Shown here: in pieces, positions 30,868 to 40,808 of the stretch
Position numbering within the stretch: position 1 is the first letter of the stretch
Layout: each line of letters begins with the position of its first letter
Assembly (NCBI GenBank): GCA_016201405.1
Contig: JACQCZ010000014.1
Location: 356,631-420,630 of the forward strand
Direction: 5' to 3'
Length of the DNA stretch: 64,000 nucleotides
DNA from: Candidatus Acetothermia bacterium
Lineage (GTDB): Bacteria > Bipolaricaulota > Bipolaricaulia > RBG-16-55-9
Made by a program: the position numbers and the translations under genes
Notes under the pieces: model-generated
Told to the model about the DNA's origin: nothing
What the model saw: the letters and a program-made list of their open reading frames with translations, nothing else
Database searches by the model: none

Positions 30868-31617
30868 TCAGTTTTGAGCCAGGTGTTTGCGCTGCTGCAT
30901 CAGAGGGCGCAAGTGATGTGAGGTGAATTCATCAATCAGCTTTGTTCCAATAGCCGTCACGTCCTGCGAGAGCTTGATTCGCGTCAGCTTCTCGAAGGGC
31001 AACCGAAGAAGCATATTGAGCCCCTTTGCGATTCCCAGATTGAGCGGGCGCTCATGAGCCTCCCCACCACTTCGGCAGTTTTGGCAGAGCAGGCCGCCCT
31101 TCTCCAATGAGAACCAGCTTCGTTCAGGAGCTTTGTTACAGAGAGCGCATCGATCCAGAGTGGGAGCTAGGCCCATTGAAGCCAGTACTTTTAGCTTGAA
31201 AGACAGCTCATAGAGCGCGAAATGCTCAACCTCAAGCATGCTGCAGAGCATCTCCAAAAAGTCTTTATAGATGAGAAAGACAGAGGGCTCTCCATGATCT
31301 TCTTCTAGTAAGCGCTGCAGCCAACGGGCTGTGCGAAGCGCGACCTCTAAGCGATCATAATCACTTTTGAGTTTTGAGTATGGATTTAGGGTCGAGGCCT
31401 GGCTCAGCAGCTTCAGTCCTTCTTTCTGATAATAGACGAACTCTGTCAAGGTAAGCAGCTCAAGTGCAGATCCGAACTTGCTCTCTATCTTGCGTGCCCC
31501 TTTGGCCATGAATGAGACTTTGCCCTCATCCTGGCTGAGCACCGAGATGATGCGAGAGGTGTCACCATAATTGATGCTGCGAATGATAAATCCGGCGGTC
31601 TTCTTGATACGGCTCAC
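30868..31617 (-). CDS. recO: DNA repair protein RecO
   Basis: 249 aa. An N-terminal OB-fold ('KTAGFIIRSINYGDTSRIISVLSQDEG', 'FMAKGARK') is followed by a helical domain with a zinc site 'CALCNKAPERSWFSL... LLCQNC' (CxxC...CxxC). RecO loads RecA onto SSB-coated DNA with RecR in recombinational gap repair. The GTG start overlaps the stop of the preceding enolase-superfamily gene by 4 nt. Confidence 0.92.
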   Translation of the reverse strand: MSRIKKTAGFIIRSINYGDTSRIISVLSQDEGKVSFMAKGARKIESKFGSALELLTLTEFVYYQKEGLKLLSQASTLNPYSKLKSDYDRLEVALRTARWLQRLLEEDHGEPSVFLIYKDFLEMLCSMLEVEHFALYELSFKLKVLASMGLAPTLDRCALCNKAPERSWFSLEKGGLLCQNCRSGGEAHERPLNLGIAKGLNMLLRLPFEKLTRIKLSQDVTAIGTKLIDEFTSHHLRPLMQQRKHLAQN

Positions 31618-32723
31618 GCGTGGAAAACCTTTTGCTCTCTCGTAAATCTCTTTAAGCGATCCTGGAGAACATGGACTCCAATTCCGGGTCCAGTGGGAAC
31701 GCTGAGAGTGCCATCCGAGTTCAGTTCAAAACTGGGCTCAATGATATCTTCTTTGTAGTAGCGGTTGCTGGCTGAGAGGTCGTTGGGAAGCGTAAACCCG
31801 GGCAGCGAAGCCAAGGCAACATTATGCGCCCGTCCAATGCCTGTCTCCAACATGCCACCGCACCAGACTGGAATTTTATTTTCCAGACAGAAGTCATGAA
31901 TCTTCTTCGCTTCGCTTGGCCCGCCCACGCGGCCCTGTTTGATATTGATGATCCGGCAGCTCTTCAGCTGCTGCGCCTGCCGCGCATCGCGACTCGATTT
32001 GATGCTCTCATCAAGACAGATCGGCGTCTTGATCTCTCGCTGAAGCTCAGCATGATCGACCAAGTCGTCATAAGAAAAGGGCTGTTCGATCATAATTAGA
32101 TTGAACTGATCCAGATTTTTCAATAAAGCTTTGTGGCTCAAATTGAAGGCTGCATTGGCATCCGCCATCAGTAGGATTTTTTGAAACTCCTTGCGAACCG
32201 GACCCAAGATATTCTCATCCCAGCCTGGCTTCACTTTGAGCTTTACTCTGCAATATCCCTCATCCACCCGTTTGTGGATTGTTTTTAATAGAGCAGGGAT
32301 ATTCTCATGAATCCCGATGCTGACGCCACTTGCCACGCGCTCTTTGGTTCCGCCCAACATCTTGGCCAGCGGTTTTTTACTGGCTTGCGCTAGGAGATCC
32401 CAAAGGGCCGCTTCGAGTCCAGCCTTGGCCATGGAGTGGCCCCGCACTCGGCTCCAGCGTTGGATAACTTCATCAATCTTTGTAAACGGGCCTTCCCACA
32501 AATACGGGATCAAAAAATCGTTGAGAACGTGCCATGCCGTCTGGATTGTCTCATAGGAATACCAAGGACCAGCACCCGCCACGCACTCTCCCCATCCGGT
32601 CAGGCCATCGGCTTTGACCGAGATGATGATAGCGGGCCGCAGCACTTCGCGCCCAAAGCTCGTCTCAAAGGGCTCGACCAATTCCATCTCAATATGCCGC
32701 AGCTCGACTTGCTCAATCTTCAC
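31614..32723 (-). CDS. o-Succinylbenzoate synthase / N-succinylamino acid racemase
   Basis: 369-aa enolase-superfamily enzyme of the OSBS/NAAAR subgroup. Catalytic 'YCRVKLKVKPG' (KxK), metal ligands in 'LMADANAAF', 'MIEQPF' and 'ICLDESI', and the opposing Lys in 'IINIKQGRVGG'. Family members act as MenC in menaquinone synthesis, as N-succinylamino acid racemases, or both. No other men gene is in the window, and the gene overlaps a GNAT gene by 4 nt. I therefore favour the racemase role, without excluding MenC. Confidence 0.82.
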   Translation of the reverse strand: MKIEQVELRHIEMELVEPFETSFGREVLRPAIIISVKADGLTGWGECVAGAGPWYSYETIQTAWHVLNDFLIPYLWEGPFTKIDEVIQRWSRVRGHSMAKAGLEAALWDLLAQASKKPLAKMLGGTKERVASGVSIGIHENIPALLKTIHKRVDEGYCRVKLKVKPGWDENILGPVRKEFQKILLMADANAAFNLSHKALLKNLDQFNLIMIEQPFSYDDLVDHAELQREIKTPICLDESIKSSRDARQAQQLKSCRIINIKQGRVGGPSEAKKIHDFCLENKIPVWCGGMLETGIGRAHNVALASLPGFTLPNDLSASNRYYKEDIIEPSFELNSDGTLSVPTGPGIGVHVLQDRLKRFTREQKVFHA

Positions 32724-33574
32724 GTTCTCGTTAACAACTCCTTTAGTGAAATCTTTTCCAGCAAATAAAAAGATCTAGGTGCCCCTGTATCTTCGCTCTC
32801 CAGAAGCTCAGATACAATATAGCCTTGTTGGAAATAGGTCTGAATAATGCTGCGAAGCTCTAAACGCCATTGCAATGCGCCATCTGCGTCGATCTCTGCA
32901 ATCTTTCTTGGAATCTCTGCAAGCAGCCTTTTCTCTTTGAGATCTAGCTTCACGTCAACATTACTAAGAATGCCATTCTCTAGTTCTGTCTTATTGATGA
33001 CTTGAAGATTATGAATTGACTCGGGCTTACTACCCACCTTAATCCGAGAAGAGACTCTTGGGCTCTTCAGCCACCACTCGATCTCAAAGCGGTCTGTGGG
33101 CAGACCTCGATTGAGCTGATCCCGAATATCCCCATAATAATCTTCTTGGTAGGAGCGGCAGATGATTCCCAGTTTCTGGAAATTGAAATGGGCATTGCTG
33201 CTCTGCAAGGGATCAAAGGTCCAGCTGATCAGCTCGATCCCCTGAGCCAGCAGAGCCTCACGCTGTTTGAGTTTGAGCTGATAGCCAATGCCCTGAAAGC
33301 GAAATTCTGGCAGGACCGCTGCCATGATCGAGCAGTGCTTCAATCTCAATTTAGAAGGGCCACTTTCGATGATGTAACCCGGAAAACTGAAGGTGAATCC
33401 TATCATTTGGCCATTTTGAAAGGCTCCCAGAAGCAGCCCCCCTGAATCAATTGTGGTGCGAATCAGATGATGTGGAATGACGCTGATGTCCGAGAAGCCC
33501 CACACCTGCTGCTGCAATTCTTCACAGCGGTGGATCTCATCCAGCAAATGGATCTCTCTGATCTCAAGCCCCAT
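32720..33574 (-). CDS. GNAT-like acyltransferase (COG3375-like)
   Basis: 284-aa protein with a GNAT fold in its first 150 residues ('VWGFSDISVIPHHLIRTTIDSGGLLLGAFQNGQMIGFTFSF', 'MAAVLPEFRFQGIGYQLKLKQREALL', 'SWTFDPLQSSNAHFNFQKLGIICRSYQEDYYG') and a longer C-terminal domain. This matches the COG3375 group, often next to N-succinylamino acid racemase genes, where a succinyl-CoA:D-amino acid succinyltransferase activity is known. Here too it overlaps such a gene. The substrate is inferred from context. Confidence 0.72.
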   Translation of the reverse strand: MGLEIREIHLLDEIHRCEELQQQVWGFSDISVIPHHLIRTTIDSGGLLLGAFQNGQMIGFTFSFPGYIIESGPSKLRLKHCSIMAAVLPEFRFQGIGYQLKLKQREALLAQGIELISWTFDPLQSSNAHFNFQKLGIICRSYQEDYYGDIRDQLNRGLPTDRFEIEWWLKSPRVSSRIKVGSKPESIHNLQVINKTELENGILSNVDVKLDLKEKRLLAEIPRKIAEIDADGALQWRLELRSIIQTYFQQGYIVSELLESEDTGAPRSFYLLEKISLKELLTRT

Positions 33575-33579
33575 GGAAG

Positions 33580-36162
33580 TTACGGGCCCTTCACGGCTTT
33601 GGGGACCTCGATCTTGGCTTGCCTTCGCAACGCCTTCTCGTCCAGGCGGGACTGGCGGCGGTGATACATGAATTGATCGGCCCTTTCCAGTACTTCTTCC
33701 AGGCTCTCATCTCCAGCTGGGTCCCATGAGGCCACACCAAAGCTGATGGAGAGCTTTAGGCTCGGCAGGTCAGGCTGCCATTCTTCAAATTTTACTCTGA
33801 GCCTCTCCATCACTCTCTCAGCATCTCCATGAGAGGTGCCTGGCATAATGATCACAAACTCGTCTCCGCCGTAGCGCACTACTGTGTCTGGCTTGCGCAC
33901 CACATTGGCCAGCATCCCCGCAACCACCTGCAGAATTCGGTCTCCCTCGGTGTGCCCAAACTTGTCATTGACATGAAAGAAATTGTCGATATCCACCATC
34001 ACCAATGAGATCGGCTTCCCTTGCTGAGTAGCCCGTTTGCCCTCTTCGTTGATAAATTGCGTGAAATAATGGCGATTGAAGGTGTTCGTCAATGCATCGT
34101 GGGTTGCCATCTCTTTGAGCCGCTCGTGATCGCGGGCACGGGTAAGAGCCAGCTTAGATTCGACAACCAGCTTCCAAACTTTTTTCGCATCTTGATCGCT
34201 AAAAGCACCCTCTGCCTTTTCGTTGCTGATATTACAAATAGCGATCAATCGGCCACTCACTTGAATGGGCAAGCTGATGGATGAGGCTGGATATTGCGTT
34301 CCCATATCCTCTTCCAATTGCGAGAAGTCATAGCGCTCAAGGTGGCTGGAGCGGTTTATGATGAGCGGCTCTTCGAGAGTGGGATAGACCCTTCTTATCT
34401 CGTCTTCCGGATATGAAAATTGTTGTAATAACTCCAGATCCCGGTTGACAGCCGCAGCATATTGAAAGACCTTTCTCTCTTCATCCAGAATGAGGAAGAC
34501 TCCTCCATCGGCTTTCGGGTCAACAATCTCCATGCCTTGGCGAATGATGATATCTAACGTGTCCTTGAGATCGGAGGCCTGATTCAATCCTTGCAAGAAA
34601 TCATTGACCCACTGGAGCTCACGCCGGTGCTGCAGCCCTTTGATTACGATGGCCAGTTGTCTGGCCAGCGCATTGAGAAGCTCCACGTCATCCTTGTTGA
34701 ATGCATTGACTCGTGTGCTCTCAATATTGAGTACGCCAAGGACCTCGCTCTCTGCCGCGATGGGTACCGCAAGCTCAGAGCGAATGGCGCTGTGCCCAAT
34801 GATGTAATCTGGATCTTTATGAACATCTCGCACTAAGACCGGCTTTCGTCTTTGTGCAGCTCTTCCAACAATTCCCTGATCCAGCTTGAGGTGCTTGAAA
34901 TTCTCCATCTCAAATTCACCCAGAGGCAGCCGGGTCTCAAAGCCGACCAGGGACAGCCCCTGCCCCTCCGAAGCGAAGAGAGTGACATGATCATAAGCAA
35001 AATTCTTAATCACCATCTGCAGGACTTCCTGGACTAAGGAATCAAAGCGATCCACATCGGCCAGCTGTTTGCTCCACTCATAGATTCCATGAAGGCGCCG
35101 CTGAAACTCGCTGACTTTCTCCATCTGCCCCGCTCTGTCCAGGGCCAGTGAGGCCAGCGTTGCAAATAGATTGAGCGGCTCCAGCTCACTCGCATTCGGA
35201 ATGCGTCCATGATTGGGGTCCCCCAATGAGATGCGTCCAATGATCTGATCCCCCTGCCATAAAAAGAAGTAGAAGTCATCATAGGGCCCCCAGGCCGCTG
35301 GACCACGAGCAATCTTCTTTCCCTTTACCCCTTTGGGAACGATCTCCGGGATCATCTCGGGGTTGACATAATATCCTCCTCCAACCGGGGTGCTCTTCTC
35401 CAGAATCTGCCAGGCCGGCACGATCTCACCAGTCTTGGCGAGGTCCTGAAGCATCTTCTCCTCTTCCGGGCTGAGCCCAGCGATGACGACCTTTTTTATT
35501 CTTTCATCTTGCTTCTTGACTGGATCGATCGGGCTCTCAAACAGGGAGATTGCAACCAGATTGAAAGGGGAGTGCTCGCGAATGCTCCGTGCGACTCTTT
35601 GCAGCACCTCGCGGGTATTTTGATGCTGGAGAATCTCACGCCCGATCTCTAAGAGCTGGTGGCGAAGGCGGTAGCTCTCTTCCGATTCTCGCTGGTGCTC
35701 AAGCTCCATGGCCGCACGTCGTGAGAGCAGCTCCATCAAGGAAAGCTCATCGGACGAAACCTCCCGCTCATCCTTGGACATGGCGACGAGGAGTCCCATG
35801 ACTTCACCCGCCTGATCAAAGAGAGGGATACCGGCGTAGAACGAGATGCTGTGCTTTTGTACGAAGTTAGCCTCCGGGAATTTTTTCGCGGCTTGATTGA
35901 AGAGACAGCTCTTCTTCTTTCTCTTTACTTGCTCGCACGGTGAGCCTTTGAGGGGAGATTCGCCTTCATGAAACACTTTTTTATTGTGGAGCCGGGAGAT
36001 GACTTTGATCTTCTCTTCCTCAAATCGCTCGACGATCGCGATCTCCACCTTCAGAATCTCGCAAACCCAGCGCACAATCTCATCAAAGATCTCCAGTGGC
36101 GTCCCAGAAAGCAGGAGGGCACCTGAGTAGATCTTCTCGATTCGATTTGTGCTCTCGGCCAT
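33580..36162 (-). CDS. GAF-domain diguanylate cyclase
   Basis: About 860 aa, no membrane segment. Several GAF-type sensor domains: residues about 10-160, a second around 370-530 ('GFETRLPLGEFEMENFKHLKLDQGIVGRAAQRRKPVLVRDV') and a third around 545-690. A C-terminal GGDEF domain (about 700-850) has an intact active site 'YGGDEFVIIMPG' and the inhibitory RxxD site ('RKPD') five residues before it. It should make cyclic di-GMP under feedback control. I shortened the N-terminus to ATG 36162 because the upstream part overlaps era. Confidence 0.85.
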   Translation of the reverse strand: MAESTNRIEKIYSGALLLSGTPLEIFDEIVRWVCEILKVEIAIVERFEEEKIKVISRLHNKKVFHEGESPLKGSPCEQVKRKKKSCLFNQAAKKFPEANFVQKHSISFYAGIPLFDQAGEVMGLLVAMSKDEREVSSDELSLMELLSRRAAMELEHQRESEESYRLRHQLLEIGREILQHQNTREVLQRVARSIREHSPFNLVAISLFESPIDPVKKQDERIKKVVIAGLSPEEEKMLQDLAKTGEIVPAWQILEKSTPVGGGYYVNPEMIPEIVPKGVKGKKIARGPAAWGPYDDFYFFLWQGDQIIGRISLGDPNHGRIPNASELEPLNLFATLASLALDRAGQMEKVSEFQRRLHGIYEWSKQLADVDRFDSLVQEVLQMVIKNFAYDHVTLFASEGQGLSLVGFETRLPLGEFEMENFKHLKLDQGIVGRAAQRRKPVLVRDVHKDPDYIIGHSAIRSELAVPIAAESEVLGVLNIESTRVNAFNKDDVELLNALARQLAIVIKGLQHRRELQWVNDFLQGLNQASDLKDTLDIIIRQGMEIVDPKADGGVFLILDEERKVFQYAAAVNRDLELLQQFSYPEDEIRRVYPTLEEPLIINRSSHLERYDFSQLEEDMGTQYPASSISLPIQVSGRLIAICNISNEKAEGAFSDQDAKKVWKLVVESKLALTRARDHERLKEMATHDALTNTFNRHYFTQFINEEGKRATQQGKPISLVMVDIDNFFHVNDKFGHTEGDRILQVVAGMLANVVRKPDTVVRYGGDEFVIIMPGTSHGDAERVMERLRVKFEEWQPDLPSLKLSISFGVASWDPAGDESLEEVLERADQFMYHRRQSRLDEKALRRQAKIEVPKAVKGP

Positions 36163-36176
36163 AGATGACTTGCGCC

Positions 36177-37079
36177 TCACTCGGGGCCTCCCAGCGCCTT
36201 CACAATCTGCAGCTCGCTCTCGTTCCACTTTTCCGAGACTTTCACCTTTAGCTCCAAGTACACTTGGATTCCTAATAAGTTCTCAATCTCTTTCCGGGCA
36301 AGGAGTCCGATTTCGCGAATCATAGCGCCTTGGCTGCCAACGAGTATCCCCTTTTGCGATTCACGAGCCACATGAATGCTCGCGTAAATCTCAATGAGCG
36401 GTTTGTCGTTGCGCTCCTTGATCTCCACTACCTCTACAAAGACGGAATAGGGAATCTCCTCATAGGTAAGCTGGTAGACCTTCTCGCGAATAAACTCGGC
36501 AATGATGAAGCTCTCAGGCCGGTCGAGCGAGGCATCTTCGGGGAAATAGCGAGGGCCTTCTGGCAGCTGCTCTTTGATCAGCCAAACAAGCCGATCCAGA
36601 TTGGAGCCCTTTTTGCAGGAGATGGGAATGTATTCATTGAATAGATTTAATAATGAATAATTATGGATAGTCTCCAGCAGCTCACTCTCTTTAGCCTGAT
36701 CAATTTTGTTGATGACCAGAATCTTCCGAAGTGCGCTCTTTTTGAGGTTTTCAAAGATGTTGGCATCATAGGGCTTAACTCGTACCCAGGGCTCAATCAT
36801 GTAAAGGAGCAGATCCAAGCCTTCCAGACCGCCCAGAGCCTGTCTCAAAAGATACTTGCTCAGCCGATCCGCAGGAGTATGAAGGCCGGGAGTGTCCATA
36901 AAGATGATCTGCGACTCTGGATCATTATAAATGCAGCGGATGCGATTGCGGGTCGACTGCCTCTTTTCTGAGACGATGAGAAGCTTTTTGCCCAAGATGG
37001 AATTGATCAGGGTCGATTTGCCAACATTCGCTTGACCGAGGACTCCCACAAATCCAGATTTAATCGGAGATGAGGTCAT
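36177..37079 (-). CDS. era: GTPase Era
   Basis: 300-aa GTPase for 16S rRNA maturation and 30S assembly. G1 is 'GVLGQANVGKSTLINSIL', G3 'FMDTPGLHTP', G4 'VINKIDQA', and a C-terminal KH domain carries 'RESQKGILVGSQGAMIREIGLLARKEIENLLG'. Start at ATG 37079 rather than TTG 37088, which still overlaps the 3' end of hutH by 20 nt. It is expressed in the hutH-era-diguanylate cyclase series on the minus strand. Confidence 0.93.
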   Translation of the reverse strand: MTSSPIKSGFVGVLGQANVGKSTLINSILGKKLLIVSEKRQSTRNRIRCIYNDPESQIIFMDTPGLHTPADRLSKYLLRQALGGLEGLDLLLYMIEPWVRVKPYDANIFENLKKSALRKILVINKIDQAKESELLETIHNYSLLNLFNEYIPISCKKGSNLDRLVWLIKEQLPEGPRYFPEDASLDRPESFIIAEFIREKVYQLTYEEIPYSVFVEVVEIKERNDKPLIEIYASIHVARESQKGILVGSQGAMIREIGLLARKEIENLLGIQVYLELKVKVSEKWNESELQIVKALGGPE

Positions 37080-38541
37080 AGCTGGCAATCAGATCCCTAA
37101 GTCTGCAGATATCGTGATGAATAACCCGGTCTTCGGTCACAGGCGGAATCTCTGCTCTTAGTCTGTCGTACACATTTTTGATTCGTGGTGAAATCATACT
37201 TGTAACTCTGAAGCTTATCGCTTGTGACGCCGTCAAAAGCTCGATCGCCAAAATATACTCGACATTCTTGGCAATTTCATAGGCCTTGCGCGCGGAGATG
37301 CTTCCCAGGCTGTTGTGATCTTCCTTTCCGGCGGAAGTGGGAATGGAATCAACAACAGCCGGATGAGATAATATTTTGTTCTCGGAGACCAGCGCCGCGG
37401 CCGTATATTGCACAATCATCAGACCTGAATTTAGACCACCCTCTTCGACCAAAAATAGAGGCAGATCGGGTCTATCCAAGAGCAGAGCCGTGCGCCGCTC
37501 TGAGAAATTTCCCATCTCCGAGAGCGCCATGCAAAGCTGCTCAAAGGCGAGTGCCATCGCTTCGCCATGAAAGTTGCCACCCGAGATCGCCTCTCCTGTC
37601 TCGACAAAGAGAAGAGGATTGTCGGTGGTGGAGTTCATCTCGATCTCGATCTTATCTTGGACAAAATCGAGCGAGTCTATGCAGCTGCCTAATACTTGCG
37701 GAATACAGCGGAGCGAATAGGCATCTTGCACGTCCGGTGAATGGTTCACTAACCCGCTGCCATGCACCCAATCTCGTACTCGCTTGGCCGCCTCGCGATG
37801 GCCCGGATGGGGATGGCAATCTTGTAATCGCTCATCCAATGCTGCTGTGTGTCCACCGGCAGCTTCCAGCCCCATTGAGGCAATCATGAGCGCGTTGTCC
37901 ATCAAAATATGGGCTTTGCGCCAAGCCATAAACCCGACGGCCAGCATGATCTGGGTGCCATTGATCAGTGCCAAGCCCTCTTTGGGAGCCAGCTCCAACG
38001 GCTTCAAATCAAGTTTTGCCAATAATTCGGCGCCCGTCAGAATGAGATCATTCCATTTTGCCTCGCCTTCGCCAATGACTAAAAGAGCCATGTGGGCAAG
38101 CGGAGCGAGATCACCGCTCGATCCGACGGAGCCTTTGCTGGGAATGACTGGAATGACGCCCTCGTTCAAAAAGCGAGTCAAGTATTCAATCAGTATAGGC
38201 CGCACGCCTGAGCGGCCCATCAACAGAGAATTCAATCTGAACAATAATGCAGCTCGGGCTGCAGCATCGGGAAGAGGCTCCCCCACGCCAGCAGAATGGC
38301 TCCTCAACAGATTAATCTGGAGCTCTTTGAGTTTGCCCTTGGGAATTGTTTGGGTGCTCATCTTTCCAAAGCCAGTGTTGATTCCGTAGACAGGCCGACT
38401 CTCTGAGACAATTTTTTCGACCAGCTCTGCTGAGGCAGAGACACCCACAAGTGCTTCGGGAGCTGCGGCGACTGCTTCTCCCCCAAAGACGACTCGCTCT
38501 ACCTCTGCCAATGTGAGACTCTTGCCATCCAAATGAATCAT
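37060..38541 (-). CDS. hutH: Histidine ammonia-lyase
   Basis: 493 aa, the family's usual length. It deaminates histidine to urocanate. The N-terminal 'VYGINTGFGKMSTQTIP' and 'LLRSHSAGVGEPLP' are family signatures. The MIO cofactor region reads 'KGSVGSSGDLAPLAHMALL': the usual Ala-Ser-Gly triad appears as Ser-Ser-Gly. The C-terminal half has 'NSTTDNPLLF' and 'QYTAAALVSENK'. Urocanate hydratase lies 0.6 kb away on the other strand, so both first steps of histidine breakdown are here. Confidence 0.9.
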   Translation of the reverse strand: MIHLDGKSLTLAEVERVVFGGEAVAAAPEALVGVSASAELVEKIVSESRPVYGINTGFGKMSTQTIPKGKLKELQINLLRSHSAGVGEPLPDAAARAALLFRLNSLLMGRSGVRPILIEYLTRFLNEGVIPVIPSKGSVGSSGDLAPLAHMALLVIGEGEAKWNDLILTGAELLAKLDLKPLELAPKEGLALINGTQIMLAVGFMAWRKAHILMDNALMIASMGLEAAGGHTAALDERLQDCHPHPGHREAAKRVRDWVHGSGLVNHSPDVQDAYSLRCIPQVLGSCIDSLDFVQDKIEIEMNSTTDNPLLFVETGEAISGGNFHGEAMALAFEQLCMALSEMGNFSERRTALLLDRPDLPLFLVEEGGLNSGLMIVQYTAAALVSENKILSHPAVVDSIPTSAGKEDHNSLGSISARKAYEIAKNVEYILAIELLTASQAISFRVTSMISPRIKNVYDRLRAEIPPVTEDRVIHHDICRLRDLIASYDLISD

Positions 38542-38624
38542 GGTATTTATTGGTCGTGCCTCTGTGGACGTCCCAATGTAACAAGAGGGTTGTGGTCTGT
38601 CAAAAGCTCGATATCATTGCCGCG

Positions 38625-39095
38625 ATGTTTGAGCAAAAATTATATGCGATCTGTCACAACATTCGCAGCCTTCACAATGTCGGCTCGATCTTTCGGACTG
38701 CCGATGCAGCCGGGGTGGATAAGATCTTTTTGTGTGGGTATACCGGCCAGCCACCTCGTAAAGAGATCAGCAAAGTCTCGCTGGGGGCTGAAGAGAGCGT
38801 GCCTTGGGAGCATCATTACCAGACCTGGCGAGTGGTTGAGAATTTGAAGAGTCTGCACGTTCAAATTGTAGCGCTTGAGAATAATATTGGTTTTTATTCA
38901 CAGAATTTTCAAGAATTCAAGCCAAGATTTCCGACAGCACTTCTGATTGGCAACGAAGTCACGGGTCTTTCGGAAGGCCTGCTTAAGCGCGCAGACTCTG
39001 TCGTATCCATCCCCATGTTTGGCCAGAAAGAGTCGCTCAATGTCTCTGTGGCTTTTGGAATTGCGCTCTTCGAGTTGAACCGCCATCGGCGCTGA
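38625..39095 (+). CDS. TrmH/SpoU-family RNA 2'-O-methyltransferase
   Basis: 156-aa SPOUT methyltransferase. Motif 1 'NIRSLHNVGSIFRTADAAGV', motif 2 'TALLIGNEVTGLSEGLLKRAD', motif 3 'VSIPMFGQKESLNVSVAFGIALFEL' form the knotted AdoMet site. There is no N-terminal substrate-binding extension, as in TrmL-like enzymes. Start ATG 38625, since the longer ORF-track form begins in the divergent promoter region of hutH. The target nucleotide is unknown. Confidence 0.85.
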   Translation: MFEQKLYAICHNIRSLHNVGSIFRTADAAGVDKIFLCGYTGQPPRKEISKVSLGAEESVPWEHHYQTWRVVENLKSLHVQIVALENNIGFYSQNFQEFKPRFPTALLIGNEVTGLSEGLLKRADSVVSIPMFGQKESLNVSVAFGIALFELNRHRR

Positions 39096-39104
39096 GCCTA
39101 TACT
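39075..39104 (+). promoter_or_regulatory. Promoter of hutU
   Basis: TTGAAC (39075-39080), 18-bp spacer, TATACT (39099-39104). The -35 lies inside the end of the TrmH gene; GAAGGGAT precedes the hutU ATG. Confidence 0.6.
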
Positions 39105-39137
39105 TTTGCTGAAACAAGATGAAAGAAGGGATCGGCA

Positions 39138-40805
39138 ATGGCCATTTCGACTGCAAAAGGCCGCGTAATCCGCGCTTCACGCGGGACTAAAATTGAATGC
39201 AAGAGCTGGCTTCAAGAGGCGGCCTTGCGGATGTTGATGAACAATCTCGATCCCGAAGTTGCTGGCGATCCCGCCAATCTGATTGTCTATGGAGGCACTG
39301 GAAAGGCCGCCCGGACATGGGAAGATTTCGATGCAATTGTCGCTGCATTAAAGAGACTGGAGAACGACGAGACTCTGCTCATCCAGTCCGGAAAACCCGT
39401 GGCCATATTCAAGTCTCATGAAGACGCACCTCGCGTATTGTTGGCCAATTCTCTTCTTGTGCCACACTGGGCCTCTTGGAAAGTCTTCCGAGAGCTGGAG
39501 AGACTTGGGCTCATCATGTACGGGCAGATGACGGCAGGCAGTTGGATCTATATCGGAACCCAAGGCATTTTGCAAGGGACCTATGAGACACTGGCTGAGC
39601 TGGCCCGCCAAGAATTCAAAGGCACACTGAAAGGCAAGCTGACCTTGTCCGCAGGGCTGGGGGAGATGGGCGGCGCACAGCCGCTCGCCATCACGATGAA
39701 TGATGGGGTTGGAATCATCGTCGAGATCAATCCTGAAAAGATCGCGCGACGTCTGCAGACAAAATATCTGGACACTTCAACTGACAATCTTGACCAAGCG
39801 ATCAAGCTGGCTCACGACGCCATGCATTCTGGTAAAGCTCTCTCGATTGGATTATTGGGAAATGCTGCCGAAGTCTTTCCCGAACTGGCTGAGCGCGGAA
39901 TCGTGCCAGCCGTGGTGACGGATCAAACTTCAGCACACGATGAGCTCAGTGGCTACGTGCCCATGGGCTATTCATACGATGAGGCACTTCGGATGCGTGA
40001 GCGCGATTCAAAGCGATATATCTGTGAGTCTTTTGATTCTATGGTAAGACACGTCGAAGCGATGATCCAATTTAAGAATCTGGGTTCAGTTGTCTTTGAC
40101 TACGGCAACAATCTTCGCGGACAAGCAGAAACGGGGGGGCTCAAAGATGCCTTCCAATATCCAGGCTTTGTGCCGGCCTACATCCGCCCAATGTTCTGCG
40201 AAGGGAAGGGCCCTTTCCGCTGGGTGGCGCTTTCCGGAGACCCGAAAGACATTTACCGCACCGATGAGGCGATTCTGGAGCTCTTCCCCAACGATGAAGG
40301 GCTGCTCCGCTGGATCAAGAAGGCTCAAAAGCAAGTGACCTTTCAAGGGCTCCCGGCGCGAATCTGCTGGCTCGGCTATGGGGAGCGCGCTCGCGCAGGA
40401 CTCTATTTCAATGAGCTGGTCAAGAAGGGCGAGATCTCTGCGCCGATTGTGATTGGGCGCGATCATCTGGATGCTGGCTCTGTGGCATCCCCCTATCGCG
40501 AGACGGAGAGCATGAGAGACGGCTCCGATGCGATTGCCGACTGGCCCATTCTCAACGCGCTGATCAACGCTGTTGGTGGTGCGACATGGGTATCGGTGCA
40601 TCACGGCGGCGGAGTAGGGATTGGCAATTCAATCCATGCCGGAATGGTGATCGTGGCTGATGGAACCAATGCCGCGGCCAAGCGTCTGGAGCGGGTTCTC
40701 ACGACTGACCCTGGGATGGGTGTCGTCCGCCATGCAGATGCAGGCTATGAAAAAGCGATTGACGTGGCGAAGCGCTCTGGCATCCAGATGCCTCGCTTGA
40801 AGTAG
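39138..40805 (+). CDS. hutU: Urocanate hydratase
   Basis: 555 aa, full length for the family. It converts urocanate to 4-imidazolone-5-propanoate with a tightly bound NAD. Signatures: '[22 protein letters not shown]', '[17 protein letters not shown]', '[24 protein letters not shown]', '[22 protein letters not shown]'. It has its own promoter and is transcribed divergently from hutH across the TrmH gene. The later steps (hutI, hutG or hutF) are not in the window. Confidence 0.95.
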   Translation: MAISTAKGRVIRASRGTKIECKSWLQEAALRMLMNNLDPEVAGDPANLIVYGGTGKAARTWEDFDAIVAALKRLENDETLLIQSGKPVAIFKSHEDAPRVLLANSLLVPHWASWKVFRELERLGLIMYGQMTAGSWIYIGTQGILQGTYETLAELARQEFKGTLKGKLTLSAGLGEMGGAQPLAITMNDGVGIIVEINPEKIARRLQTKYLDTSTDNLDQAIKLAHDAMHSGKALSIGLLGNAAEVFPELAERGIVPAVVTDQTSAHDELSGYVPMGYSYDEALRMRERDSKRYICESFDSMVRHVEAMIQFKNLGSVVFDYGNNLRGQAETGGLKDAFQYPGFVPAYIRPMFCEGKGPFRWVALSGDPKDIYRTDEAILELFPNDEGLLRWIKKAQKQVTFQGLPARICWLGYGERARAGLYFNELVKKGEISAPIVIGRDHLDAGSVASPYRETESMRDGSDAIADWPILNALINAVGGATWVSVHHGGGVGIGNSIHAGMVIVADGTNAAAKRLERVLTTDPGMGVVRHADAGYEKAIDVAKRSGIQMPRLK

Positions 40806-40808
40806 CGG

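Noticed and set aside
31614-32723. Naming the enolase-superfamily gene menC outright
   Set aside because: The family is bifunctional and context favours N-succinylamino acid racemase; no other men gene is nearby.
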